Assembly: GCA_964526695.1 (NCBI GenBank)
Contig: CAZGJA010000040.1
Span: 1-64,000, forward strand
Direction: 5' to 3'
Origin: JABWBH01 sp964526695
Lineage (GTDB): Bacteria > Planctomycetota > Phycisphaerae > UBA1845
Length of the DNA: 64,000 bases
Shown piece after piece: positions 44,784-52,284 of the stretch (its first letter is position 1; each line of letters starts with the position of its first letter). The notes beneath the pieces are model-generated. The model was not told the origin of the DNA. It did no database searches and saw only the letters and a list, made by a program, of their open reading frames with translations. A program made the translations under genes and the position numbers.

Positions 44784-45000
44784 GATGCAAAACTCCGATT
44801 CGCCCTCGTCCGGGAACATGCGTGCCGGACAACCCTCCCGGTCCGCCGTCCCTCGCGTGGGAAACCCTTGCAAAACTGCGCGACGACTGCGCAGCAACTT
44901 AGCAGCCACTCTACCTCGAAACAGCGGATCCACCAAGCTTGAAGCCGCGGGTTCCCGCATCCAAAGGAGGCAACCGCAGTCCAAGACTCGCCCGATCCGC

Positions 45001-45120
45001 GGGTGGCACAGGTCCGCAGCAGCGGACCCGCGCAGTGCACGACCGAGTCTGGGTTTCCTTCTCGCCACGGCCTGTTCCCGCCTGCGCGGGAATGACGGAG
45101 TACGCCAGATCCTGCCACCC
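45001..45120 (+). repeat. 98-bp element (family A) with a 22-bp family N palindrome nested inside
   Basis: Starts GGGTGGCAC and ends TGCCACCC. Left hairpin GTCCGCAGCAGCGGAC is intact. The right hairpin GGCCTGGCGAGTACGCCAG is broken after GGCCTG by TTCCCGCCTGCGCGGGAATG, then GAGTACGCCAG resumes. The element is 120 instead of 98 bp. Confidence 0.85.
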
Positions 45121-45221
45121 GCCCGCCGGCCCTCGCCACCCGCGCGCCAGACCCAGCCACCCTCATTGGCGGCAGGATTGCCGTTGCCGCGGAGGGAAAA
45201 CGGTGGGTTGCGATTTCCCAA

Positions 45222-45250
45222 TTGAAATCGCGATTTCCGAGTGCGATAAT
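45222..45250 (+). promoter_or_regulatory. Sigma-70-type promoter of the 45337 gene
   Basis: TTGAAA at 45222-45227, exactly 17 bases, GATAAT at 45245-45250; 5 of 6 matches each. Leader about 80 bases. The best promoter match I found in the window. Confidence 0.6.
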
Positions 45251-45336
45251 GGAGCAGGGTATCGTTCGCACGGGGTGGCTCCTCGTTCGGGCCGGGGTGG
45301 GCGTCGCGCGCGGGGCCGGTCTTTGGGGGGTTCATC

Positions 45337-46761
45337 ATGTCGAAGCGCGCCGCGCGCCGCACCGGTTTCTTCTCGCCCGCATCCTGCCTCGCTCTCTTGA
45401 CTGCGCTCGCCGCCGCGCCCGCCCTCCGCGCGGATGAGCAAGTCCTGCAAAACGAGAACGTCCAGGACGGCGACAACGTGTACATCGTCGGCGACTTCGC
45501 GCCTCACGAGGAGGCCGCCGCGTGGCTCACCGCCCCCGTCGCGGGCAACATCGTGGCCGTGCAGATCCTCTGGTGGTCCAACAACCCCGATTGCGAGCAG
45601 ACCATCGAGGAGAACATCTGGATCCGCGAGTCGGGCAGCTTCCCCCGCCCCGGCGGCACGCTGCTGCAACTGCCCGCCCCGCTCATGTCGCCGTTCTTCC
45701 TCAACGAGTTCCGATACTCCGACGAGGAGCAGCAAAACTCCATCCGCATCCCCGTCACCGCGGGCCAGACCGTGGTCGTCTCGCTGGAGTTCGCCGATGG
45801 CACCGACATCCGCAACGGCTCGCCCAGCGTCTGCCGCGACATCACGAGTTGCCGCCAGGGCAAGAACGCCCTCTACGCGCCCAACCTCGGCGGCTGGGTG
45901 AACTGGTGCAGCATCTCCGGCGGAAACTTCGTCATCCGCGCGGTGCTGGAGACGGCCGATCTCTCGCGCGTGCTGCTCGTCAGCTCCGATCAGCCCGGCT
46001 CACTGGTGGACGCGGGGCAGGGTTTCCGCGAAACGCCGTTCAACCTCAACCTGCGCGAAGGCGACCAGCAGACGCTCACCGCCTTCCAGTTCTCCAATCA
46101 GGGCGACCCCTTCGTTCAGTGGAACCTCGACGGCCAGTTCTTCTCGGCCGATCGCTCGATCACCGTGTCCATGAACAGCGGCGACGACCGCACGGCCTCT
46201 GCGATTTACAGCACCGTCGTGCCTCGAACGCTGTCCGTGCACTCGGACGTCCCGGAGGCGCTGGTCGATGCCGGCAACGGCTACCAGCCCACGCCGTTCG
46301 ACCTCGCCACGGCCGAGGGCAACACGGTGCAGCTCAAGGCGTTCGGGTTCTCGCCCTTTGGGGATCCGTTCATGTACTGGGAGCTTGATGGTGCGTTCTT
46401 CAGCGATCAGACGACGATCGACGTCGTCATGGACGCCGGCGCGGATCGGCTCGCCAGCGCGGTTTATCTCGGTGAGTCGTGCGGCGAGCTGGTCAGCTTC
46501 AAGGCCAAGGGCGGAAGCCTCAAGGCGATCACGACGACCCAAACGACGCTGACGGCGGGCAAGGTCACGGTCGAGTGCGCCGGCGCCAGCGGCAGCGGCA
46601 CGAAGAGCAAGAGCATCAAGCCCGACGGCAAGGCCAAGGCCACGGTGAAAAACCTCCCTCCGGGCGACTACACTTGTACGCTCCAGAAGATCAAAGACGG
46701 CAGCGGCGCCACGGTCTGCGAAGGCGACCTCGCCTCGGACACGGCCACGGTGACGCCGTAA
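45337..46761 (+). CDS. Secreted protein with duplicated 85-residue domain
   Basis: 474 residues. Signal peptide (LALLTALAAAPALRA-DE). Residues 30-210 are a strand-rich domain. Residues 212-383 are two tandem copies of one domain: first LLVSSDQPGSLVDAGQGF with GDPFVQWNLDGQFFS, second LSVHSDVPEALVDAGNGY with GDPFMYWELDGAFFS. A C-terminal module CGELVSFKAKGGSL onward (94 residues) ends in TATVTP and may be a distant member of the Cys-module family. A GGGGGG site precedes the ATG and a strong promoter lies at 45222. Function unknown. Confidence 0.75.
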   Translation: MSKRAARRTGFFSPASCLALLTALAAAPALRADEQVLQNENVQDGDNVYIVGDFAPHEEAAAWLTAPVAGNIVAVQILWWSNNPDCEQTIEENIWIRESGSFPRPGGTLLQLPAPLMSPFFLNEFRYSDEEQQNSIRIPVTAGQTVVVSLEFADGTDIRNGSPSVCRDITSCRQGKNALYAPNLGGWVNWCSISGGNFVIRAVLETADLSRVLLVSSDQPGSLVDAGQGFRETPFNLNLREGDQQTLTAFQFSNQGDPFVQWNLDGQFFSADRSITVSMNSGDDRTASAIYSTVVPRTLSVHSDVPEALVDAGNGYQPTPFDLATAEGNTVQLKAFGFSPFGDPFMYWELDGAFFSDQTTIDVVMDAGADRLASAVYLGESCGELVSFKAKGGSLKAITTTQTTLTAGKVTVECAGASGSGTKSKSIKPDGKAKATVKNLPPGDYTCTLQKIKDGSGATVCEGDLASDTATVTP

Positions 46762-46784
46762 CCGGGGCCGCCCTTCGCAGAGAA

Positions 46785-46975
46785 GGCCAGGTGGCATGCT
46801 CTCGCGGCCGGGTGGCATGCTCTCGCGGTCGGGTGGCGTGCTCTCGCGGTACTCCGCGTGAGCATGTAGCCGCAGCCGTGCGGCATCCCGCAGCGGTGTG
46901 GCATCCCGCAGCCGGGTGGCATCACGCAGCCGGGTGGCATGCTCTCGCGGTACTCCGCGTGAGCATGTAGCCGCG
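46785..46975 (+). repeat. Composite array of GGGTGGCATGCTCTCGCGG units
   Basis: Three copies of GGTGGCATGCTCTCGCGG (one as GGTGGCGTGC), then the hairpin unit CTCTCGCGGTACTCCGCG with GAGCATGTAGCCGC. Then GTGGCATCCCGCAGC-type units follow, and the hairpin unit appears again. The unit size is about 20-22 bases. Confidence 0.8.
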
Positions 46976-47127
46976 GGGCCGCAGTGATGTCGTGAAGTCG
47001 CCCACGGCCATGTCGGGATCAAGGCCACGGCGATACCGTGATGAGGTCCGCGGCGATGCCGTGCGCATGGCCGCCGCGACGCCGTGACTTCCCGGCTGCG
47101 ATCACGCCGCGACCAGGGCAAGGCCAC

Positions 47128-47172
47128 TGCTCCCCCCTCCCCATGGGAGGGGGTCCGGGGGAGGGCCAACTT
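47128..47172 (+). repeat. CTCCCC...GGGAGGGG repeat (family D)
   Basis: CCCCCCTCCCCATGGGAGGG then GGGGGAGGGCC. Just before it, 47000-47110 is rich in short CCGTGATG/GCGATGCCGTG direct repeats. No gene in 46762-47383. Confidence 0.6.
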
Positions 47173-47383
47173 GCGGATGGGTGCGACGGAGGCGGGCGTT
47201 GCGGGGCCACGGATCGGATTCATCCGCAGGTGGCGCAGATGGCGCAGATTGCGAAATGCGGGGGTGGCGCATCGAGCTTTCGGCGGGAGCGACTCGGGCT
47301 TGGGGCGGACCGTGTGCGGCCTTGCCTTCGCCTTGCCTTGGGCTGTAGTTCGCCCCGTGCCTCTGATCGGTTACACTGCGTCC

Positions 47384-48160
47384 ATGGCCGCAGGAGACCC
47401 TTGGACCCGCGACGAACTCCTCGTCGCCTTCAACCTCTACTGCCGCACCCCGTTCGGTCGCCTCCACCGCGGCAACCCGGACATCATCCGCCTCGCCAAG
47501 GTGCTGGGCCGCAGCGCGAACGCGGCGGCCATGAAGCTCTGCAACTTTGCAAGTTTCGATCCGGCGCAAAAGGCTCGCAACAGGGTTGGATTGACGAACA
47601 CCTCAGACGCGGACAGAGCGATTTTCGCCGAGTTCTGGACCGACTGGGACCTGCTTGCCGCCGAGAGCGAAGCGGCGGCGCAGCGCATCGGGTTGGGAGC
47701 CATCGGACCGTTGCAGGAGGAGTCCGCCGAGGAATTGGCCGCAAGAGTCGGGGATACGGAAGTCGTCCGCAGCGTCCGCGCACGTCGCGTGCAATCGCTG
47801 TTCCGCGCCACGGTGCTCGCGGGTTACAACTTCGAGTGTGCTGTGTCCGGAATCAGAATCCCCGCCCTCCTACAGGCGAGCCACATCATCCCATGGTCTG
47901 AGGATCAGACCCGGCGAGTTGACCCGCGCAACGGCATCGCACTGTCGGTGCTGCACCACCGCGCGTTCGACCAAGGGCTGATCGGGTTTGACGACGACTT
48001 GCGGGTGATCGTCTCCAGTGGGCTGCGCGTAAAGTCTGCAAGCCCCATCCATCGGGCGGCGCTACTCTCGATCGAGGGGGCGCACCTGCGGAAACCCACG
48101 CGCTACGAACCCGACCTCGCAGCCCTCGCTTGGCATCGAAGCGAGGTTTTCATCACATGA
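47384..48160 (+). CDS. HNH endonuclease (HNH_2 type), orphan
   Basis: 258 residues. The C-terminal nuclease domain has YNFECAVSGIRIPALLQASH, IIPWSED, RVDPRNGIALSVLHHRAFDQ and GLIGFDDDLRVIVS, i.e. the H-N-H signature of the HNH_2 family used by many restriction-type enzymes. The N-terminal part (WTRDELLVAFNLYCRTPFGR, NPDIIRLAKVLGRSANAAAM) looks like a small DNA-binding helical domain common to these proteins. No methyltransferase is adjacent. A TACACT box at 47372-47377 puts transcription close to the ATG, so the mRNA may be leaderless. The longer frame from 47084 is rejected. Confidence 0.9.
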   Translation: MAAGDPWTRDELLVAFNLYCRTPFGRLHRGNPDIIRLAKVLGRSANAAAMKLCNFASFDPAQKARNRVGLTNTSDADRAIFAEFWTDWDLLAAESEAAAQRIGLGAIGPLQEESAEELAARVGDTEVVRSVRARRVQSLFRATVLAGYNFECAVSGIRIPALLQASHIIPWSEDQTRRVDPRNGIALSVLHHRAFDQGLIGFDDDLRVIVSSGLRVKSASPIHRAALLSIEGAHLRKPTRYEPDLAALAWHRSEVFIT

Positions 48161-48621
48161 CCCGGTGCCCCGGCGGAGGACGGGGGCTTGCGTTGGGCGC
48201 GCTCGCATCTGGAGCCATTCGCATCTAGACGAGCAAGTCCTCTGACAGCCGGTCCGGCCTCATGCGCTGATGGACGAACCCTCGAGGAACCGCCTGAATT
48301 GGGATCGACGACTGGCGGGGAGGCGATTCCACCACTGCAAATGCTGGAAACTCGCCTCTTCGACTAGACGTCATGTGGTTGGCCCAGCTCGTTCCACTCC
48401 ATCCGCGGCGCTGCTTGAAGGGGCGGTCTTGTTCCGATAAACTTACAGTAAGCGCGGGAGATTGCGGCGATGGTTTGGGAACGATCGCGTACCGAACGAC
48501 CGGGTTTCCCCAATGGTTCGTAGAGCCGCGGGCGAGGTTCTTGCCGGTTGGATCGCCGGACGATGGAAGTTGGGTTTGTTTTCATTCCCGGTTAGGTCTT
48601 TGACCAAACGAGGAGGATGCC
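48161..48621. other. Non-coding stretch
   Basis: No gene or repeat identified. A TTACAGTAAG patch at 48442-48451 is AT-rich. AGGAGG at 48610-48616 is the ribosome site for the next gene. Confidence 0.4.
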
Positions 48622-50862
48622 ATGTCGCGCAGTTGGGGTTTGACCGCGTTGGTGGTGGCGTTGGGGAGTTTTTCGCTTTCGGCGATGGGGGACATCGTCA
48701 TCACGCTTCGGGCGGAGGACGTTGACGGGAACGAGGTGGCGCAGCCGGTGGCGCCCGGGACGCAGCTCTTCGTGGGCATCTACCTGTCCGGCTCGGGGGT
48801 GGACAATCCGCTGGTGAACCTGCGCTACCTGCAGTTCGACTTCGCCGACAGCGGTCCGGGGCTGGCGCTGGACGACTTCGAGTGGCGGCTGACGGACGCG
48901 GGCATCATCTCCGACACGCTCTATTTCAAAGATGACAGCCTCTTTCCCGCGACGGTCAGCGCGGTGTACACCAAGCTGGAAACAGACCAGGACGGCGATG
49001 GCGACATCGACGACGACGTCAATCCCCTCTTCATCATCAGCCTCACCGACGAGCCGGCGCGCGTGGCGCGCGTGGCCATCACCGCCAACGCGACGGACAC
49101 GATCGACGTAACGCGGCACGAGACGGGCGACGACGACGAGGCCGATCGCGGCGTGCGGTTTCTCGCCCGGTTCACTTCGCCCAAGACGTTTCGCCGTCTG
49201 TTCGACAACGTGAAGGGCGGCACGCTGACGCTTCAAGTCGAGGGCGGAACGACGGCGCCGAACGACGCCTGCGCCGACGCGATCACCATCGCCGACGGCG
49301 TCACGGAGTTCGACATCAGCAACGCCTCGACCGACGGCCCGGCCGAGCCGGCGTGCGAGTTCTGCTGCAGCAACGATCAGATCGACAGCGACGTGTGGTA
49401 TCGCTACACGTCGTCGTGCGACGGGACGCTGACGGTGGACCTGTGCGGAAGCACGGCGGACACGCGGCTGGCGGTGTATCCGGATGCGTGCCCGACGGAG
49501 GGCGGGACGTCGCTGGCGTGCAACGACGACCTGTGCGGGCTGCAATCGCGCGTGGTGTTCGAGACGACGGCGGGCACGGCGTATCTGATTCGCGTGGGCA
49601 CGTTCCAGGGGAGCATCGGCAAGGGCACGCTCAACGTGGCGTGTGCTGAAGAGGAATGCGCGCCGGGCTGCCCGCTGAGCAACGTCGGCGACGGCGTGTG
49701 CGACGCGGCTTGCAATGTTGAGGCCTGCCAGTTCGACGGCGGCGACTGCTCCGGCGGCGGTGGCGGCGGCGGTGGTGGGGGGGGTGGCGGGGGCGGCGGC
49801 GGATCGGCCGTGCTGAACACGCTGGCCGTCAGCCCGTCCAAGTTCACGATCGGCGTGGGCGGCACGCAGCAGCTTACGGTGATCGGCACGTTCTCCGACG
49901 GGTCGGTGCAGGATCTGACGGCCTCGTCGAAGGGAACGACCTACACAACCTCGGGCGACTTTGTCACGGTCAGCGCGGAAGGGCTTGTGACCGGCGTCGA
50001 AGTCGGCGAGGCCACGATCACGGTGACCAACGGAGCGATCCAGGCGTCGGCGACGGCCACGGTTTCGCTCAACCCGCCCAACGTCACGCTCGAGTCGCTC
50101 ATCGTCAACCCGGACGTGTTCACCATTTCGAGTCTTGAAGGCGCGGTGCAACTGCGCGTCACCGGCAGGTTCTCCGACGACAGCGAGCGAGACCTGACGC
50201 CGGCCGCGACGGGCACGACCTACGCGTCGAGCGACGAAGCGGTGGCGACCGTCGGGGCGGACGGTCTGGTAACGCCGGGCACGGCCAACGGCACGGCGAC
50301 GATCACCATCACCAACGACGACGTGAGCACGACGGCGGCCGCGACCGTGGCGATCGATGATCGCCCGCCGCCGGGCTGCGAGGGCGAGACGATCACGCTG
50401 GACAGCATCGAGTTTACGATCGAAAGCCTGACGATCGACGAGAACGAGGGCATCCAGCTTGTGCTGCTCGGCGTCAACTGCGACGGCACGACTCGTCAAA
50501 ACCTGCAGACCTCGGACGACAGCTCGTTTACGTCGTCAAATGAGGACGTGGCGACGGTCACCGACGCGGGCGTTCTGACGACGGTGTCGGAGGGCGAGAC
50601 CGACATCACCGCGGCCGTCGGCGACCTGACGGCCACGCTGCACGTGACAGTACTTCCGGTGGACGAGCCGCCGGGCCAGAACGAGAACGAGAACGACAAC
50701 ACGGGCGGCAATACGAACCTCAACGACGGCGGCGACGGCAATGGCGGATGTCCCGGCGGCGCGCCGTGCGGAACGATGGGGTTCGTTGAAACGCTCGGGC
50801 TGACGCTGGGGTTCTACGGGCTGAGGCGTGCGCCGCGGCGGCGTCGGGGGGACGCGGTTTGA
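48622..50862 (+). CDS. Secreted protein with LNR (Notch) repeat, poly-Gly linker, three BIG2 domains and a C-terminal sorting-like tail
   Basis: 746 residues. Signal peptide ends at LSAMG-D. Residues 25-195 form a beta domain with a DQDGDGDIDDD calcium-like loop. Residues 210-345 are a pre-peptidase C-terminal-like strand domain with paired Cys. Residues 350-375 match a Lin-12/Notch repeat: CPLSNVGDGVCDAACN and CQFDGGDC. A run of 17 Gly follows, then three Ig-like BIG2 domains (LNTLAVSPSKFTIGVGGTQQ, LESLIVNPDVFTISSLEGA, IESLTIDENEGIQ). An Asn-rich linker leads to CPGGAPCGTMG, the helix FVETLGLTLGFYGL and RRAPRRRRG. The tail looks like a membrane-sorting signal. AGGAGG lies 6 bases before the ATG. 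Confidence 0.85.
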   Translation: MSRSWGLTALVVALGSFSLSAMGDIVITLRAEDVDGNEVAQPVAPGTQLFVGIYLSGSGVDNPLVNLRYLQFDFADSGPGLALDDFEWRLTDAGIISDTLYFKDDSLFPATVSAVYTKLETDQDGDGDIDDDVNPLFIISLTDEPARVARVAITANATDTIDVTRHETGDDDEADRGVRFLARFTSPKTFRRLFDNVKGGTLTLQVEGGTTAPNDACADAITIADGVTEFDISNASTDGPAEPACEFCCSNDQIDSDVWYRYTSSCDGTLTVDLCGSTADTRLAVYPDACPTEGGTSLACNDDLCGLQSRVVFETTAGTAYLIRVGTFQGSIGKGTLNVACAEEECAPGCPLSNVGDGVCDAACNVEACQFDGGDCSGGGGGGGGGGGGGGGGGSAVLNTLAVSPSKFTIGVGGTQQLTVIGTFSDGSVQDLTASSKGTTYTTSGDFVTVSAEGLVTGVEVGEATITVTNGAIQASATATVSLNPPNVTLESLIVNPDVFTISSLEGAVQLRVTGRFSDDSERDLTPAATGTTYASSDEAVATVGADGLVTPGTANGTATITITNDDVSTTAAATVAIDDRPPPGCEGETITLDSIEFTIESLTIDENEGIQLVLLGVNCDGTTRQNLQTSDDSSFTSSNEDVATVTDAGVLTTVSEGETDITAAVGDLTATLHVTVLPVDEPPGQNENENDNTGGNTNLNDGGDGNGGCPGGAPCGTMGFVETLGLTLGFYGLRRAPRRRRGDAV
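49752..49803 (+). repeat. Poly-Gly coding tract
   Basis: A run of GGC/GGT/GGG codons for 17 Gly, containing GGTGGTGGGGGGGGTGGCGG. It is a likely slippage site. Confidence 0.85.
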
Positions 50863-50895
50863 CCAACGGCTGAAGTGAAGTTCGTGGATAGGCGA

Positions 50896-50940
50896 CCGAC
50901 CGCGGGGGCACGGATGAACCGGGCTTCCGCGGTCGGTTTC
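50896..50940 (+). terminator. Terminator after the LNR/BIG2 gene
   Basis: Stem CCGACCGCGG (50896-50905) with CCGCGGTCGG (50927-50936), a 21-base loop, then TTTCGTTATT. Confidence 0.65.
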
Positions 50941-50963
50941 GTTATTCGGCGACGGCGTTCGCC

Positions 50964-51061
50964 GGGTGGCACGGGATCCGCAGCAGTGGACCCGTGTTCG
51001 GCGCGAATGGGGATGCGTCTTCTGTACCATGGCCAGGCGAGTACGCCAGACCATGCCACCC
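50964..51061 (+). repeat. Intact 98-bp palindromic element (family A)
   Basis: Starts GGGTGGCAC and ends TGCCACCC after CGAGTACGCCAGACCAT. Left hairpin CCGCAGCAGTGG, right hairpin CTGGCGAGTACGCCAG-like. Confidence 0.88.
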
Positions 51062-51147
51062 TGCCGCAGCAGCGGACCCGTGTTCGGCGGGAGTGGGGAT
51101 GCGTCTCCCGTAACATGGCCAGGCGAGTACGCCAGACCATGCCACCC
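51061..51147 (+). repeat. Second, left-truncated copy of the 98-bp element in tandem
   Basis: Begins at CTGCCGCAGCAGCGGACCCG immediately after the first copy and runs to GCCACCC at 51147. About 75 of 87 bases match copy one. A further CGTGCCACCCTGATT follows. Confidence 0.85.
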
Positions 51148-51467
51148 TGACGTGCCACCCTGATTCAAGGTCAGCTTTCGGTTGTCTTGGGTGGGGGAAT
51201 AGCCGGCGACGTTCCTTGCAGGGTCGAGATGGGTCGCTATGTTAGGCGCAGCATGACCCGGCGGGCGAAAGGTGCTGTGCGGCAGGCGCTTCATTGCGGC
51301 CGGCAACGGGTCGCGCGGCGCCGGGCCGGCGTCAGGGACGAGTCTGAAAGCTCGTGAAGGAGGCGGGATCGGGCGGGGCGGCGCTGCCGCATGCCCGTGG
51401 CTCGGACGGGTTCGATACCCGTGCCGGACTTCCTTCGCGGCGAACACATCCGGAACGGAGGCAAGTC

Positions 51468-51923
51468 ATGGAAAAGGTCACCCAGTTCTCGATCTTCCTC
51501 GCCAACAAGGCAGGCGTGCTCTCACGCATATTTCGAGAGATGGCCAAGGCGAAGGTCAACATCTCCGCGCTGGCGATGATGGACGCGGCGGAGCACGGCG
51601 TGCTGCGCATGGTCACCGAAGACGCCGAGACCGCGCGGCGGACGCTGAGCGGACTGAACCTGCCGATTACGGAGACGGATTGCCTGGCCATCACGCTCGC
51701 CAACCGCCCCGGCGCGGTGGCGGACATCTGCGAGAAGCTGGCGACTGAGCACATCAACGTCAGCTACCTGTACTGCACGACGGGCGCTTCCGGCGGGAAG
51801 ACGCTCGCGGTGCTGAAAGTTCCTGAGATCAAGAAGGCGATGAAGGTGCTGGAGAACCACAAGCCCGGCACGCGCGACAAGAAGCCGTCGGTCCGCAGCC
51901 CGCGAGTGCTGACCCGACGCTAA
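51468..51923 (+). CDS. Tandem ACT-domain protein
   Basis: 151 residues, two ACT domains. The first begins VTQFSIFLANKAGVLSRIF with NISALAMMDAAEHGVLRMV; the second begins ITLANRPGAVADICEKL with INVSYLYCTTGASG. ACT pairs bind amino acids and regulate enzymes or transcription. The basic C-terminus RDKKPSVRSPRVLTRR is unusual. GGAGG lies 7 bases before the ATG. It stands alone. Confidence 0.9.
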   Translation: MEKVTQFSIFLANKAGVLSRIFREMAKAKVNISALAMMDAAEHGVLRMVTEDAETARRTLSGLNLPITETDCLAITLANRPGAVADICEKLATEHINVSYLYCTTGASGGKTLAVLKVPEIKKAMKVLENHKPGTRDKKPSVRSPRVLTRR

Positions 51924-51973
51924 GCGCAGAGCCTCATCAGGATCGCGCCTCCTCGTCGCTGCGCCGGCCGAAT

Positions 51974-52066
51974 CAGAACCCCTCACGCCAGTGAGGGGCG
52001 GTCCCTCAGAACCCGTAGCGCCAGCGAGGAAGCAACCGCTCAGAACCCCTCACGCCAGCGAGGGGC
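51974..52066 (+). repeat. 33-bp tandem repeat of CAGAACCCCTCACGCCAGYG hairpins
   Basis: Three units at about 51974, 52007 and 52040, each with CCCCTCACGCCAGTGAGGGG or a diverged version. 51924-52284 otherwise holds nothing clear. Confidence 0.8.
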
Positions 52067-52284
52067 ATCCCTTCGATGCGCCTGTACACAGGAATCCAGA
52101 ATCGCCGCCTGGCGCGGGTCTGCCCTCGTGCAAGCCGGTACGCACAAGCGCAGACAGCTTCCAACACATCCGCCATCCCGGATCGGGTCTCGCGCGGTAT
52201 CGTGAGTGGGAGTGGATCCGCTTTCGGCGACGCGGCTGGTTAGTTGATCGTGCCAAGAGCCGGCATCCACCGCGAGGACGTGTC

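Noticed and set aside
44784..45485. Longer start for ygiQ
   Set aside because: The added 234 residues translate family A and N repeats and the promoter of the next gene; ATG 44783 matches the family start region.
48592..50499. Open frame of 635 codons opposite the LNR/BIG2 gene
   Set aside because: Arg/His/Val-rich shadow; the + frame has signal peptide, Shine-Dalgarno and domains.
51400..51436. tRNA-like T-arm (ACGGGTTCGATACCCGT)
   Set aside because: No pairing acceptor stem, D-arm or anticodon arm at the needed distances.
51974..52066. CRISPR-like array
   Set aside because: Only three units, 7-base 'spacers' and diverging palindromic units; no cas genes.
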